DNA of 33,855 nt from the NCBI GenBank assembly GCA_052139835.1, contig JBKQVT010000085.1, forward strand, positions 1 to 33,855, in the 5' to 3' direction. The DNA is from JBKQVT01 sp052139835 (GTDB lineage Bacteria > Planctomycetota > Planctomycetia > Pirellulales > Thermoguttaceae). The translations under genes and the position numbers were made by a program. The notes under the pieces were generated by a model. That model was not told where the DNA came from and made no database searches. It saw only the letters and a list, made by a program, of their open reading frames with translations. Numbering within the stretch: position 1 is the stretch's first letter; every line of letters starts with the position of its first letter. Below, piece by piece: positions 14,120 to 23,971 of this stretch.

Positions 14120-15706
14120 GTGGAAGAGTTCCGAACTGTCCTACTGGATGTGTGGCGCGAGGCCTGCCGCCAGAGCGAAATCAGCCGCTCCACCGAGACG
14201 ATCACGGCGATCCTGGCCCGACAGGTGCCGATTGCCCAGGTGCGGGTGGTCGAGATCGATCCGGGGCGCAATTGCCTGGAGACGGTGGCGGCCGGCGTGC
14301 CCTCGACCGACGGCCGGCCCGCCGAAGTCCGCAGCGAGTGCACGGCCGGCCAAATGGAACTCCTCTTGGCGTGGTGCAAGCTGGGCAAGGTGAGCCACGG
14401 CAACCGCGCCCGCGGCGGCGAGTTGACCCTCTTGGTGCCGCCGGGGATCGACGCGGACGTGTTGGCCGGCCCGCTGGCGCTGCCCGACGGCCGCTTTGCG
14501 GCGCTGGTCTTGGCGGCGCCGCCGGGCCAGGCCTTCCAACCCCGCCATGCCGAACTGGTCCAAGTCCTCTTAGAGCCGTTCTCGGTCGCCCTGGGCAACC
14601 ACCATCGCCTCAGCGAGATGGCCGCCCTCCGCGAGGCGGCGGAGGCCGAGAAGCGATCCCTCTTGAACCGCCTGGGACGCAACAAGCTCGGCGACGTCAT
14701 CGTCGGCGCCGAGTCGGGGCTGCGGGCCGTCCTCGAGCGCGTCGAGTTGGTCGCCCGCTCCGACGTGCCGGTGCTGATCTTTGGCGAGACGGGTTCGGGC
14801 AAGGAGTTGGTGGCCCGCGCCATTCATAACCGCTCGGCGCGGGCCAAGGGGCCGTTCATCCGCGTGAATTGCGGGGCGATCCCCCACGAGCTGATCGATT
14901 CGCAGTTGTTCGGCCACGAGAAGGGCGCCTTTACCGGCGCGGTCGAAACCCGCAAGGGCTGGTTCGAGCGCGCCGACGGGGGCACGCTGCTGCTCGACGA
15001 ATTGGGCGAGTTGCCGCTGGCGGCCCAGGTCCGCCTGCTGCGAATCCTCCAGGACGGCTGGCTGGACCGTGTGGGTGGGCAGCGTCCCATCAGCGTGGAC
15101 GTGCGGATGGTGGCGGCCACGCACCGCGACCTGGCCGCCATGGTGGCCGAGGGCCGCTTCCGCGAGGACCTGTGGTATCGGGTCGCGGTCTTTCCCATCG
15201 TGCTGCCGCCGTTACGGGAGCGTCGCGAGGACATTGCCGAGATGGCGCGGCATTTTGCCCAGCGGGCCGCCACCCGCTTCGGCCTGGCGCCGGCCGAGCC
15301 CACGGCCGAGGACCTGGAACTGCTGGCCGCCTATCCCTGGCCGGGAAACGTCCGCGAGTTGGCCACGGTGATCGACCGGGCGGCGATCCTGGGCGACGGC
15401 AAGCGGCTGGAGATCGCCCCGGCCCTGGGCATTGCCGCCACGCCCATGGTCTCCTCGCCGGGCACCGGCGGGCCGCGGCCGCCCGCGCCGCCGGGGCCGG
15501 CGGAGCCCTCGGGCATCGTCTCGCTGGACGCCGCCATGCGGCGGCACATCGAGGCGGCGCTGGCCGCCACTGCCGGCCGCATCGAAGGCCCGCACGGCGC
15601 CGCCCGGCTCTTGAAAATCAACCCGCACACCTTGCGGGCGCGGATGCGCAAGCTGGGGATCGACTGGAAGCAGTTTCGCCCCGCCGAGCCGGAAGCGGGC
15701 TCTTGA
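14120..15706 (+). CDS. Sigma-54-dependent regulator with GAF-like sensor
   Basis: This 528-aa enhancer-binding protein activates sigma-54 promoters. Residues 1-165 look like a GAF domain (TITAILARQVPIAQVRVVEID, FAALVLAAPP, LVQVLLEPFSVAL), followed by a short coiled linker to about 185. The AAA+ domain has Walker A GETGSGKE at 222-229, GAFTGA at 269-274 and Walker B GGTLLLDE at 287-294. A Pro-rich linker leads to a Fis-type helix-turn-helix (GAARLLKINPHTLRARMRKLG) at the C-terminus. The start is GTG with GGAGAG five bases upstream. It is divergent from the sulfate operon, so a sulfur or anion signal is a reasonable guess. FhlA and NorR share this architecture, but no ligand can be inferred. 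Confidence 0.93.
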   Translation: MEEFRTVLLDVWREACRQSEISRSTETITAILARQVPIAQVRVVEIDPGRNCLETVAAGVPSTDGRPAEVRSECTAGQMELLLAWCKLGKVSHGNRARGGELTLLVPPGIDADVLAGPLALPDGRFAALVLAAPPGQAFQPRHAELVQVLLEPFSVALGNHHRLSEMAALREAAEAEKRSLLNRLGRNKLGDVIVGAESGLRAVLERVELVARSDVPVLIFGETGSGKELVARAIHNRSARAKGPFIRVNCGAIPHELIDSQLFGHEKGAFTGAVETRKGWFERADGGTLLLDELGELPLAAQVRLLRILQDGWLDRVGGQRPISVDVRMVAATHRDLAAMVAEGRFREDLWYRVAVFPIVLPPLRERREDIAEMARHFAQRAATRFGLAPAEPTAEDLELLAAYPWPGNVRELATVIDRAAILGDGKRLEIAPALGIAATPMVSSPGTGGPRPPAPPGPAEPSGIVSLDAAMRRHIEAALAATAGRIEGPHGAARLLKINPHTLRARMRKLGIDWKQFRPAEPEAGS

Positions 15707-15709
15707 AAG

Positions 15710-15732
15710 CCCTCTCTCCCTTCGGGAGAGGG
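15710..15732. repeat. CCCTCTCC-type palindrome after the regulator
   Basis: CTCTCCC-TTC-GGGAGAG (15714-15730), extended on both sides, lies three bases past the stop codon. A close relative with a GGA loop is at 18476-18496. It may end transcription, but there is no T-run. Confidence 0.6.
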
Positions 15733-15794
15733 CCGCGGTGAGGGGATTTGCCAGCAAGTCTTCCATCCGCCGGATTTCCGTCGTGCCGGTCAAC

Positions 15795-17105
15795 CTACAC
15801 CCGCACGGCCCGTCGCCGCAGCGACTGCCTGACGACAAAGAAAAGGCAGAGGAGAAACACCAGGCCGTTGGCCAACACGGCGACGATGTCCTTCTCGGGG
15901 CTCGTGGTGTGCAGGAGCATGAGCCGCTGGAACTTGCCATTCACGTCGGCGATCTGCATCACCGCCCTCCCCGTGCCGGATTTCTGCGCCACGAGAAGTT
16001 CCTTGCCGCTGGGCGATAAGGCCAGGCAGCCGACGCCCTGGGAGTTGTAACGGCGATAGTCGATCGGATGCGCCGGTCCCCACGGGACGAGGCTCTCTGC
16101 ATCGAGGAGTTGGAACCTCCACGGGGCGCCGCCGTCGAGCAGGACGGTGCGGCCGTCGTCGCTGAGCGACAGATAGTAAAAATAGTCAGCAGGGTGGAAT
16201 TCCCGTCGTCTGCGGTCCGACACGCGTAGCGAAATTACGCTGGGATGACCACCTTCGGACAGCCACACGAGCAAGTCATTATTGGGCGCCTGAAGTTGGT
16301 AAGCACAGCCGCCATAGGGGTCGGCGGCCGCCCGGCGACGTTGCCGGCCCGTCTCGACGTCCCAGGCATCGATGGTCCAAGCAGGAAGACGCAATTCCTC
16401 GTGCATCCAGGTTGGACGCCTGAAGCCGGCGTGGACCGTCTCGATCGCGAGGGTCTTGCCGTCGGGCGTCAAGCAGATCGACCGCACGTCGCCCGGGAAC
16501 TGGATGGGGTCGTCGTACCCCTGGACAACGTGCAGGACCTTTCCCGAGGGCACGTCCCAGAGAACCACGCGGTCTCCGCCGGGGAGTCTCTTGTACAAGG
16601 CGGCCAGCACGGCGGCATTCTCCGAAAGGGCGATCCGGTCGGGCGGCTTGCCGCGTCCGGCAGCAGCCGGGGCGAGCCCCGAAGCGGGCATCCCCAGCAG
16701 TGCCGGCTGGGGAACCTCGGCATACCATCGCTTCGGAGGCTGCAACCGGCCGAACTCCACGCGGCCGTCGGGGCGCGTGAAGACCCAGGTGTTGCAGTCC
16801 CCCGCCAGCTTGATCGGTGATTGGTAAGGGGCATTGAGCCCCCGACTCCAATCGCGGTCCGGCCCGTAGACCCAGACCGAATCCTTGATCGTGCAGGTGG
16901 CGGTGTCGCAGGTGACGACGCGGCCGTTAACGAGGACCGCGGCGAAGGTTTTCCCGTCCGGGAAGAACCGTATCTCACAGACCCATCCCGGCGGCTCGTC
17001 GTGCAGCAGCTCCCGCACGGCCACGAGCGCCCCGCAGACGTTGGCCACCATGACCACCACCAACAGGAGTTGCGCCAGGGTGTAATTCAGCCGCCCGCCA
17101 GTCAT
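15795..17105 (-). CDS. Membrane-anchored beta-propeller-like protein B
   Basis: This 436-aa protein starts at ATG 17105, overlapping the stop of the preceding paralogue in ATGA. An N-terminal membrane segment (LNYTLAQLLLVVVMVAN, about 7-23) and a C-terminal one (VLANGLVFLLCLFFVV) flank a large domain. The domain has repeated WD40/YVTN-like strands: RFFPDGKTFAAVL, VVLWDVPSGKVLHVV, CLTPDGKTLAIET, DAWDVETGRQRR, LSDDGRTVLLDG and LALSPSGKELLVA. The two membrane anchors place both ends on the same side. It shares this layout with its neighbour. The substrate or partner is unknown, and ligand sensing or scaffolding is inferred only from the fold. Confidence 0.75.
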   Translation of the reverse strand: MTGGRLNYTLAQLLLVVVMVANVCGALVAVRELLHDEPPGWVCEIRFFPDGKTFAAVLVNGRVVTCDTATCTIKDSVWVYGPDRDWSRGLNAPYQSPIKLAGDCNTWVFTRPDGRVEFGRLQPPKRWYAEVPQPALLGMPASGLAPAAAGRGKPPDRIALSENAAVLAALYKRLPGGDRVVLWDVPSGKVLHVVQGYDDPIQFPGDVRSICLTPDGKTLAIETVHAGFRRPTWMHEELRLPAWTIDAWDVETGRQRRRAAADPYGGCAYQLQAPNNDLLVWLSEGGHPSVISLRVSDRRRREFHPADYFYYLSLSDDGRTVLLDGGAPWRFQLLDAESLVPWGPAHPIDYRRYNSQGVGCLALSPSGKELLVAQKSGTGRAVMQIADVNGKFQRLMLLHTTSPEKDIVAVLANGLVFLLCLFFVVRQSLRRRAVRV

Positions 17106-18418
17106 CCGCCAGGTCCTTTCGGCACGTGTCGCCGGCGGAATTGCCTCACGATCAGCCAGAGGCAGAGGAGAAATACGAGGGCGTTGATCCAAACGGTCAC
17201 GTCCACGTTCTGCTCGGTCTTTTCGTAAAGGAACAGATCGCGGCGGAAGTTGCCCTCCCGGTCGAAGATCCGCACCGTCGATCCCCCGTAGGTGGTTGCG
17301 GCAAGTTCCTTGCTGTCGGGAGACAGCGACAAGAGCCTGATTGATGCGCGGTACGGATCGTACACCGGGAAGGGCTTTCCGGCCGGCTTGAGGGTGGCCG
17401 CGTCAAAAAATTGGCAGCGGAGACCAAAGTAACTTACCAGGACCGTGCCCCCGTCGGCGCTGGCCAGCAGGCGCTCCCACGGCCGTTGTGCATCGGCCGG
17501 TCGTGGAGCGTCCCGGTCCGCATCGAGTTGCCGTTGCCGGCCGTCGGACAGCCGCACCGACCTCACCAGTGGGATGACGGTCGGCGAGTTGGCGGCCGGC
17601 GGGAACATGGACGGCCAGGGGGCCCATACGAACGTATCGCTGTCGGGGGTCCAAGTCATCCCGGCGTCATTATACCAAACTATGCCGACGGGCTCGTCTG
17701 GACCGACGACGAGCGTTTTGCCGCGTTGCCGGCCGCTGGCGACGTCCCAGAAGCCGATTCCTGCGAAGGTGGACCGATCGGGGGCGGCGAACGTTCCTTG
17801 AACGGCCAGGGTCCTGCCGTCAGGAGCCGGGCAGATGCGCCATACATCGCCCTGTGCCGTTACGGTGCGCAGGAGCCGCCCTGAAGCCACGTCCCAGATA
17901 GCCACGCGGAGTCGCCCTTGGCCGAGGGAATCTATGTATCCGAGGGCGAAAATCGCGGCGTTGTCGGAGATCGCAGCCCGGGGCGGGATCTGGCCAGCCG
18001 CTTGGGCGAGCGCCGCCCGCATGGCTGCCGACGGGACCGCGGCCGTCCATCGCCTGGCGGGCTGAATGCGGCCGAACTCGACGTGGCCGTCCCGGCACAC
18101 TGCGGCCCAGGTGTTGCAGTCCGCCGCGAGATAGCGCCGTGTCCCGCCCTCTGAGTCCACTGACCCGATGGTTGGCGGCCAGTCGATTGGCGCGGAGTCG
18201 ACGACCTTACCGGTGGCCGCGTCGCAGGTGACCCGCCGATTGTCGTCCAGAACCGCCATGAGCGTACGCCCGTCCGCGGAAAACCGCGCCTCAACAATCT
18301 CGACGTGGGGCCGCATGTCCGCCCGGACGGCCACGACCACGCCGCAGACGTTGGCCACCATGACCACCACCAACAGGAGCTGCGCCAGCGTGTAGTTCAG
18401 CCGCCAGCGAGAACCCAT
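17102..18418 (-). CDS. Membrane-anchored beta-propeller-like protein A
   Basis: This 438-aa paralogue of the downstream protein begins MGSRWRLNYTLAQLLLVV, with GGAGAT six bases before ATG 18418. After the N-terminal anchor come propeller-like strands: ARFSADGRTLMAVLDDN, VAIWDVASGRLLRTV, CPAPDGRTLAVQG, GFWDVASGRQRG, LLASADGGTVLVS and LSLSPDSKELAATT. A C-terminal anchor follows (INALVFLLCLWLIVRQF). Codons for the N-terminal anchor are nearly identical to those of protein B over about 79 bases, more so than the rest. The four-base overlap with B implies coupled translation and perhaps a hetero-complex. Confidence 0.75.
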   Translation of the reverse strand: MGSRWRLNYTLAQLLLVVVMVANVCGVVVAVRADMRPHVEIVEARFSADGRTLMAVLDDNRRVTCDAATGKVVDSAPIDWPPTIGSVDSEGGTRRYLAADCNTWAAVCRDGHVEFGRIQPARRWTAAVPSAAMRAALAQAAGQIPPRAAISDNAAIFALGYIDSLGQGRLRVAIWDVASGRLLRTVTAQGDVWRICPAPDGRTLAVQGTFAAPDRSTFAGIGFWDVASGRQRGKTLVVGPDEPVGIVWYNDAGMTWTPDSDTFVWAPWPSMFPPAANSPTVIPLVRSVRLSDGRQRQLDADRDAPRPADAQRPWERLLASADGGTVLVSYFGLRCQFFDAATLKPAGKPFPVYDPYRASIRLLSLSPDSKELAATTYGGSTVRIFDREGNFRRDLFLYEKTEQNVDVTVWINALVFLLCLWLIVRQFRRRHVPKGPGG

Positions 18419-18475
18419 GGGCGATCTCCGTTAAACTCGAAGTTATGCGTCCACTGCCGCGCCCCCTCACCCCAA

Positions 18476-18496
18476 CCCTCTCCCGGAGGGAGAGGG
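18476..18496. repeat. Perfect palindrome CCCTCTCCC-GGA-GGGAGAGGG
   Basis: Nine-base perfect arms (18476-18484, 18488-18496) surround a 3-base loop, in the 97-base gap between ugd and propeller protein A. It could attenuate read-through from ugd. It is related to 15710-15732. Confidence 0.65.
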
Positions 18497-18515
18497 GGAC
18501 TTCTCGGACGACCTC

Positions 18516-19829
18516 TCAGCCGCTGACCGGCGGGCGGCCGATGCTGTAGTAGGTGAAGCCGGCCTCCTTCATCCGCCGCGGCGGATAGAGGTTGCGGCCG
18601 TCGAAGACCACCGGCTGACGCATCAGCCGCCGCATCTGCTCGAAGTCGGGGTGGACGAAGTGTTTCCACTCGGTGACGATCGCCAGCGCGTCGGCCCCGA
18701 CCAGGGCGTCGTCGCGGCCGTGGCAGTAGGTCAGCCGGTCGCCGTACTGCCGGCGGACGTTCTCCAGGGCCTCGGGGTCGTGGACCTTCAGCTTCGCGCC
18801 GCGCTCCAGCAGGCCGTCGATCAGCACCAGCGCCGGGGCCTCGCGGATGTCGTCGGTGCCCGGCTTGAAGGCCAGCCCCCAGACGGCCACCGTCAGGCCC
18901 GCAAGCTGGTCGGCGAAATGGCGGCGGATCTTCTCCAGCAGCACGGTCTTCTGGCGGACGTTGACTTCATGGACCGCGTCGAGGATCCGCGGCGGCAGGC
19001 CGTGGTCGCGGGCGATGGCCGCCAAGGCGCGGAGGTCCTTGGGAAAACAGCTCCCGCCAAAACCGGCGCCGGGAAAGAGAAAGGCGAAGCCGATGCGGCT
19101 GTCGTGGCCGATGCCGCGGCGGATTTCGTTGATGTCGGCCCCGGTGTTTTCGCAGAGGTTGGCCAGCTCGTTGATGAAACTGATCTTGGCGGCCAGCAGG
19201 CAGTTGGCCGCGTACTTGGTCATCTCGGCGCTTTCCGGCGACATGGTCAAGAGCGGCTTGTCGGTCCGCAGGTAGGGCTGATAGAGGTCGCGGAGAACCT
19301 CGAAGACCGCTTCCCGGCGGGCGCCGACGACGACGCGGTCGGGCTTCATGAAATCGTCGATGGCCGCCCCTTCCTTGAGAAACTCGGGGTTGCTGGCGAC
19401 GTCGCAGTCGCGGCCGGTCAGCTCGCGCAATCGCCGGGCCACCGCCGCGTTGGTCCCCACCGGCACGGTGCTCTTGATGACGACCACGGCGTCGCGGTCC
19501 AATCGCGGGGCGATCTCGGCCACCACGGCCCGCAGCGCGGAAAGATCGACCGAGCCGTCCTCCGCCGACGGCGTGCCCACGGCCAGGAAGACCAGCTTGG
19601 CCGCGGCCGTGGCGGCCGCCAGGTCGGCGGTGAAGCGCAACCGCCCGGCCTCGACGTTCCGGCCGACCAACTCGGCCAGCCCCGGCTCGTAGATGGGAAT
19701 CTTGCCCTCGTCCAGCAGGGCGATCTTCTGCGGATCGTTGTCCACGCAGGTGACGTCGTTGCCGGTCTCGGCCAGGCAGGTGCCGGTGACCAGGCCCACG
19801 TAGCCGGTTCCAATGACAGCGAGTTTCAT
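18516..19829 (-). CDS. ugd: UDP-glucose 6-dehydrogenase
   Basis: This enzyme oxidises UDP-glucose to UDP-glucuronate with two NAD+, supplying precursors for surface polysaccharides. The product is 437 aa. The NAD-binding motif GTGYVG is at 7-12, PIYEPGL at 45-51, the catalytic Lys is in AAKISFINE (near 215), and the catalytic Cys261 is in GFGGSCFPKD. The C-terminal UDP-binding domain has GLAFKPGTDDIREAP. All key residues are present. It lies upstream of the two propeller proteins on the same strand, but a palindrome separates them, so a shared transcript is uncertain. Confidence 0.96.
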   Translation of the reverse strand: MKLAVIGTGYVGLVTGTCLAETGNDVTCVDNDPQKIALLDEGKIPIYEPGLAELVGRNVEAGRLRFTADLAAATAAAKLVFLAVGTPSAEDGSVDLSALRAVVAEIAPRLDRDAVVVIKSTVPVGTNAAVARRLRELTGRDCDVASNPEFLKEGAAIDDFMKPDRVVVGARREAVFEVLRDLYQPYLRTDKPLLTMSPESAEMTKYAANCLLAAKISFINELANLCENTGADINEIRRGIGHDSRIGFAFLFPGAGFGGSCFPKDLRALAAIARDHGLPPRILDAVHEVNVRQKTVLLEKIRRHFADQLAGLTVAVWGLAFKPGTDDIREAPALVLIDGLLERGAKLKVHDPEALENVRRQYGDRLTYCHGRDDALVGADALAIVTEWKHFVHPDFEQMRRLMRQPVVFDGRNLYPPRRMKEAGFTYYSIGRPPVSG

Positions 19830-20220
19830 AGTGAGAGAGGGATTTGGGGATTTAGGGATTTAGGGCCCATCGATGGCCTCCGCGGCCGCAATGATGCTCT
19901 CACGTGTCTTGCTGGACACGTTCTGCAATTTTAGCAACCGCGGGGCCCGCTAACCACCTGTCAAAATGGCAGCGTCGCCACTGCCGGAATCGACCGGCCG
20001 TGGGCGACGGGCGGGGGTGGGCGGCGGCGGTTTTTCTCTTGCTCCGGCTGCTTATTATGGCGTAAAATGTTATGTAGAAGCCCTTTAGCGAGAGAAATCC
20101 CGCCCAGAGCGACAACTTCGCCCCAGTGGCACTCAAGTTGCGGTGCATTGTAAGGGCGGGAAAGGTGTGGGAAAAGGTGACAGGCCCCTTTTCCCCCAAG
20201 AATCGCGAGGCCCGTGGACC
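19830..20220. other. Intergenic region with sigma-54 promoter and upstream dyad
   Basis: This 391-base gap holds short tandem repeats (GGGATTT / GGGATTTAG units at about 19840-19865). A dyad CTGTCA-AAA-TGGCAG at 19958-19972 lies about 155 bases upstream of the -24 box, a normal distance for an activator site. An AT-rich tract at about 20050-20090 and the sigma-54 promoter at 20127-20141 follow. No gene was recognised. Confidence 0.55.
20127..20141 (+). promoter_or_regulatory. Sigma-54 (-24/-12) promoter of the lone receiver gene
   Basis: TGGCAC-TCAAG-TTGC matches the consensus TGGCAC-N5-TTGC exactly, with GG and GC ten bases apart. Transcription would start near 20153, upstream of ATG 20221. 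This argues that the in-frame ATG at 20143 is not used. Confidence 0.8.
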
Positions 20221-20613
20221 ATGCTGCTGAAGTCGCCCTCCTTGCTGATTACCGACGACGACTCGGACTTCCGCGAGACGTTGCACTTGGCGTTGGAGCC
20301 GCGGGGTTTCCGCACCCTGCTGGCCGGCGACGGCGAGGAGGCCCTCCAGATCGTCCGCCGCGAAGAGGTCCACCTGCTGCTGTTGGACATGCACATGCCG
20401 AAGCTGACCGGGCTGGAGACGCTGCGGTTGGTGAGGCAATTTCGCGCGATGCTGCCGTGCATCCTCTTGTCGGCGCAGTGGGACGAAGGGCTCTTGGAGC
20501 AGGCCCGCCGCGAGCAGGTCTTCTCGACGCTCTCCAAGCCGGTGACGTTGGGGCAGATTACCGGCGCGGTCCGCCAGGCGCTGGAGCGGACCTACGCCTG
20601 GCATGAAGAGTGA
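20221..20613 (+). CDS. Stand-alone response regulator receiver protein
   Basis: This 130-aa single receiver domain, CheY-like, has no output domain. The acidic pocket is TDDDSD (12-14), the phospho-acceptor is Asp56 in LLLLDMHMPKLTG, the switch Ser84 is in ILLSAQ and Lys106 is in LSKPV, so it should be phosphorylatable. The start at ATG 20221 is set by the sigma-54 promoter, whose predicted start site lies downstream of the other in-frame ATG. The ribosome site is weak. No kinase is adjacent. It may act as a phosphate relay or bind a partner. Confidence 0.92.
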   Translation: MLLKSPSLLITDDDSDFRETLHLALEPRGFRTLLAGDGEEALQIVRREEVHLLLLDMHMPKLTGLETLRLVRQFRAMLPCILLSAQWDEGLLEQARREQVFSTLSKPVTLGQITGAVRQALERTYAWHEE

Positions 20614-20617
20614 GCCT

Positions 20618-21052
20618 TCAGTACATTTCGTACGTCTGCTCGCCGCCGTGCGCTGGATTGCCGATGAGCCGCTGGGTCTTGGGATCGACAACGAAATCCA
20701 AAAGTTCCAATGGCACCTGACCAATCAGCACGGGGCAGTCTTCGTGCGTCTCCATAACGTCGACGTGACAGTCGCGCCCCTGGATTGTCAGGCGAACCGC
20801 GCAATAAACCTGGATGTCTCTCGGCCCGGCGGCGGTGCGGCCGCGTCGGGCACGAAGCGCGCTCAGCCCAAGCTGCTCGATCAGCCGCTTGGGCATCGAA
20901 AGCGTGGTCGCGCCCGTGTCCACCAGGGCGTCCTCGATCTCCAAGCGGCGAACCTGGTCGGCGCTGAGCAAGCCGCGCTCGACGTCGCGGAGGTCGTAGG
21001 CGTTTTCCAGTAACGCCCGCACAACGACTCGGCCCATGAGGTTCGTCTCCAT
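20618..21052 (-). CDS. Retropepsin-like (clan AA) aspartic protease
   Basis: This 144-aa protein has the active-site motif DALVDTGATTLSMP (Asp45-Thr46-Gly47-Ala48) and a downstream CPVLIGQVPLELLDFVVD, the pattern of single-domain retroviral-type aspartic proteases found in bacteria, which work as dimers. It has no signal peptide or transmembrane segment, so it is cytoplasmic. GGAGG lies five to six bases before ATG 21052. Substrates are unknown. It follows DUF4926 and DUF6883 on the same strand, and its stop lies four bases from the convergent receiver gene. Confidence 0.82.
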   Translation of the reverse strand: METNLMGRVVVRALLENAYDLRDVERGLLSADQVRRLEIEDALVDTGATTLSMPKRLIEQLGLSALRARRGRTAAGPRDIQVYCAVRLTIQGRDCHVDVMETHEDCPVLIGQVPLELLDFVVDPKTQRLIGNPAHGGEQTYEMY

Positions 21053-21113
21053 AAATACCTCCGCTGTATTCTAACGGGAAACCGCGGCCGGGCCAAGCAA
21101 CAATAGGTCCGGC

Positions 21114-21356
21114 TCAGCCCGCGGACAACGCGCGGACGGCTGGGCGGTCTTCCTGGGTAGGACGTCGCAACTGGCTTTCACGGACCGTCGCCACGGCAAC
21201 GGTGCGGCCAGTCATATCGAAGAACTCGACGCTGTACCCGTCTTCCATGTCCGGGACCGCATGACGTTCCACGACGGTCCCCACGTCACCAGCGCGCAGG
21301 TCGGAGCCCGGCAAGTCCTCGGTCAGAACAACGTCCGAAAACATATCGAAGTTCAT
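21114..21356 (-). CDS. DUF4926 protein
   Basis: This 80-aa protein matches from memory the DUF4926 pattern: FSDVVLTEDLPGSDLRAGDVGTVVE, then YSVEFFDMTGRTVAVATVRESQL. It looks like a small SH3-like beta barrel. Its ATG is four bases after the stop of the DUF6883 gene, so the two are co-translated. The C-terminal 15 residues are not part of the domain. Function is unestablished. The pairing with DUF6883 recurs in other bacteria as I recall, which suggests a two-gene module. Confidence 0.8.
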   Translation of the reverse strand: MNFDMFSDVVLTEDLPGSDLRAGDVGTVVERHAVPDMEDGYSVEFFDMTGRTVAVATVRESQLRRPTQEDRPAVRALSAG

Positions 21357-21360
21357 GAGG

Positions 21361-21693
21361 TCAACTCGGGTACATAGTGATCAGTCTGGGCGATTCGGTT
21401 CCTTGGTCAATTTGCCACACGGAGCAGAACCTGGCCCGCCTTCCCGTTGGCGACGTAATCGGCGCCAGGATTTCATAACAAACGCCGTAGGGCGTTTGCG
21501 TCGCGATTGAAAAATCTTCTCCCAAGTGCTGCTCGCGCAGATCACCTTCTAATTGTTGCCAATCTTCCGCCCGGTAGCCGAGAGTCATCAAAAACTTTGC
21601 CTTCGGCCCTCCACGCCGGTGCAACGGGTTCAATAAGTAGTCGCGAATCTTTTCCGGGGCGATGATGGCTTTGTCCGCATTGGGGATCTTCAT
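21361..21693 (-). CDS. DUF6883 protein
   Basis: This 110-aa protein begins MKIPNADKAIIAPEKIRDYLLNPLHRRGGPKAKF and ends with CSVWQIDQGTESPRLITMYPS, as in DUF6883 proteins (recognised from memory). It has no signal peptide or membrane segment. The start at ATG 21693 is 24 bases after an extended -10 promoter (21717-21725). It is the first gene of a three-gene minus-strand set with DUF4926 and the aspartic protease. Function is unknown. The small size, four-base spacing and own strong promoter resemble toxin-antitoxin modules, but nothing proves it. Confidence 0.8.
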   Translation of the reverse strand: MKIPNADKAIIAPEKIRDYLLNPLHRRGGPKAKFLMTLGYRAEDWQQLEGDLREQHLGEDFSIATQTPYGVCYEILAPITSPTGRRARFCSVWQIDQGTESPRLITMYPS

Positions 21694-21716
21694 GGCAGCG
21701 CCATCCTCACCATGAA

Positions 21717-21725
21717 ATTATAGCA
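21717..21725 (-). promoter_or_regulatory. Extended -10 promoter TGCTATAAT
   Basis: The minus strand reads TGC-TATAAT (21725-21717), a perfect extended -10 with the consensus hexamer, rare in such a GC-rich genome. The upstream -35 is weak, as is common for extended -10 promoters. The DUF6883 ATG lies 24 bases downstream. Confidence 0.7.
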
Positions 21726-21769
21726 TCCCCGTCCGATGGAAGGAAGTTGGCGGGCCGCGCAGTTGTCCT

Positions 21770-23860
<2,091 letters not shown>

Positions 23861-23971
23861 ACTAACCTCCCTGGCAGGGAGTGCAAAGCGCGGACCCTCC
23901 CTCGCCCTTGCAGCAGGGGGGGATGCTTCATACAATGGCGGTGTCCCTGAGGCCACCCTACGCAGCGACGC

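Noticed and set aside
19930..19955. CIRCE-like heat-shock element (TTAGCA...)
   Set aside because: Only the first half resembles CIRCE. No GAGTGCTAA half-site follows at nine bases.
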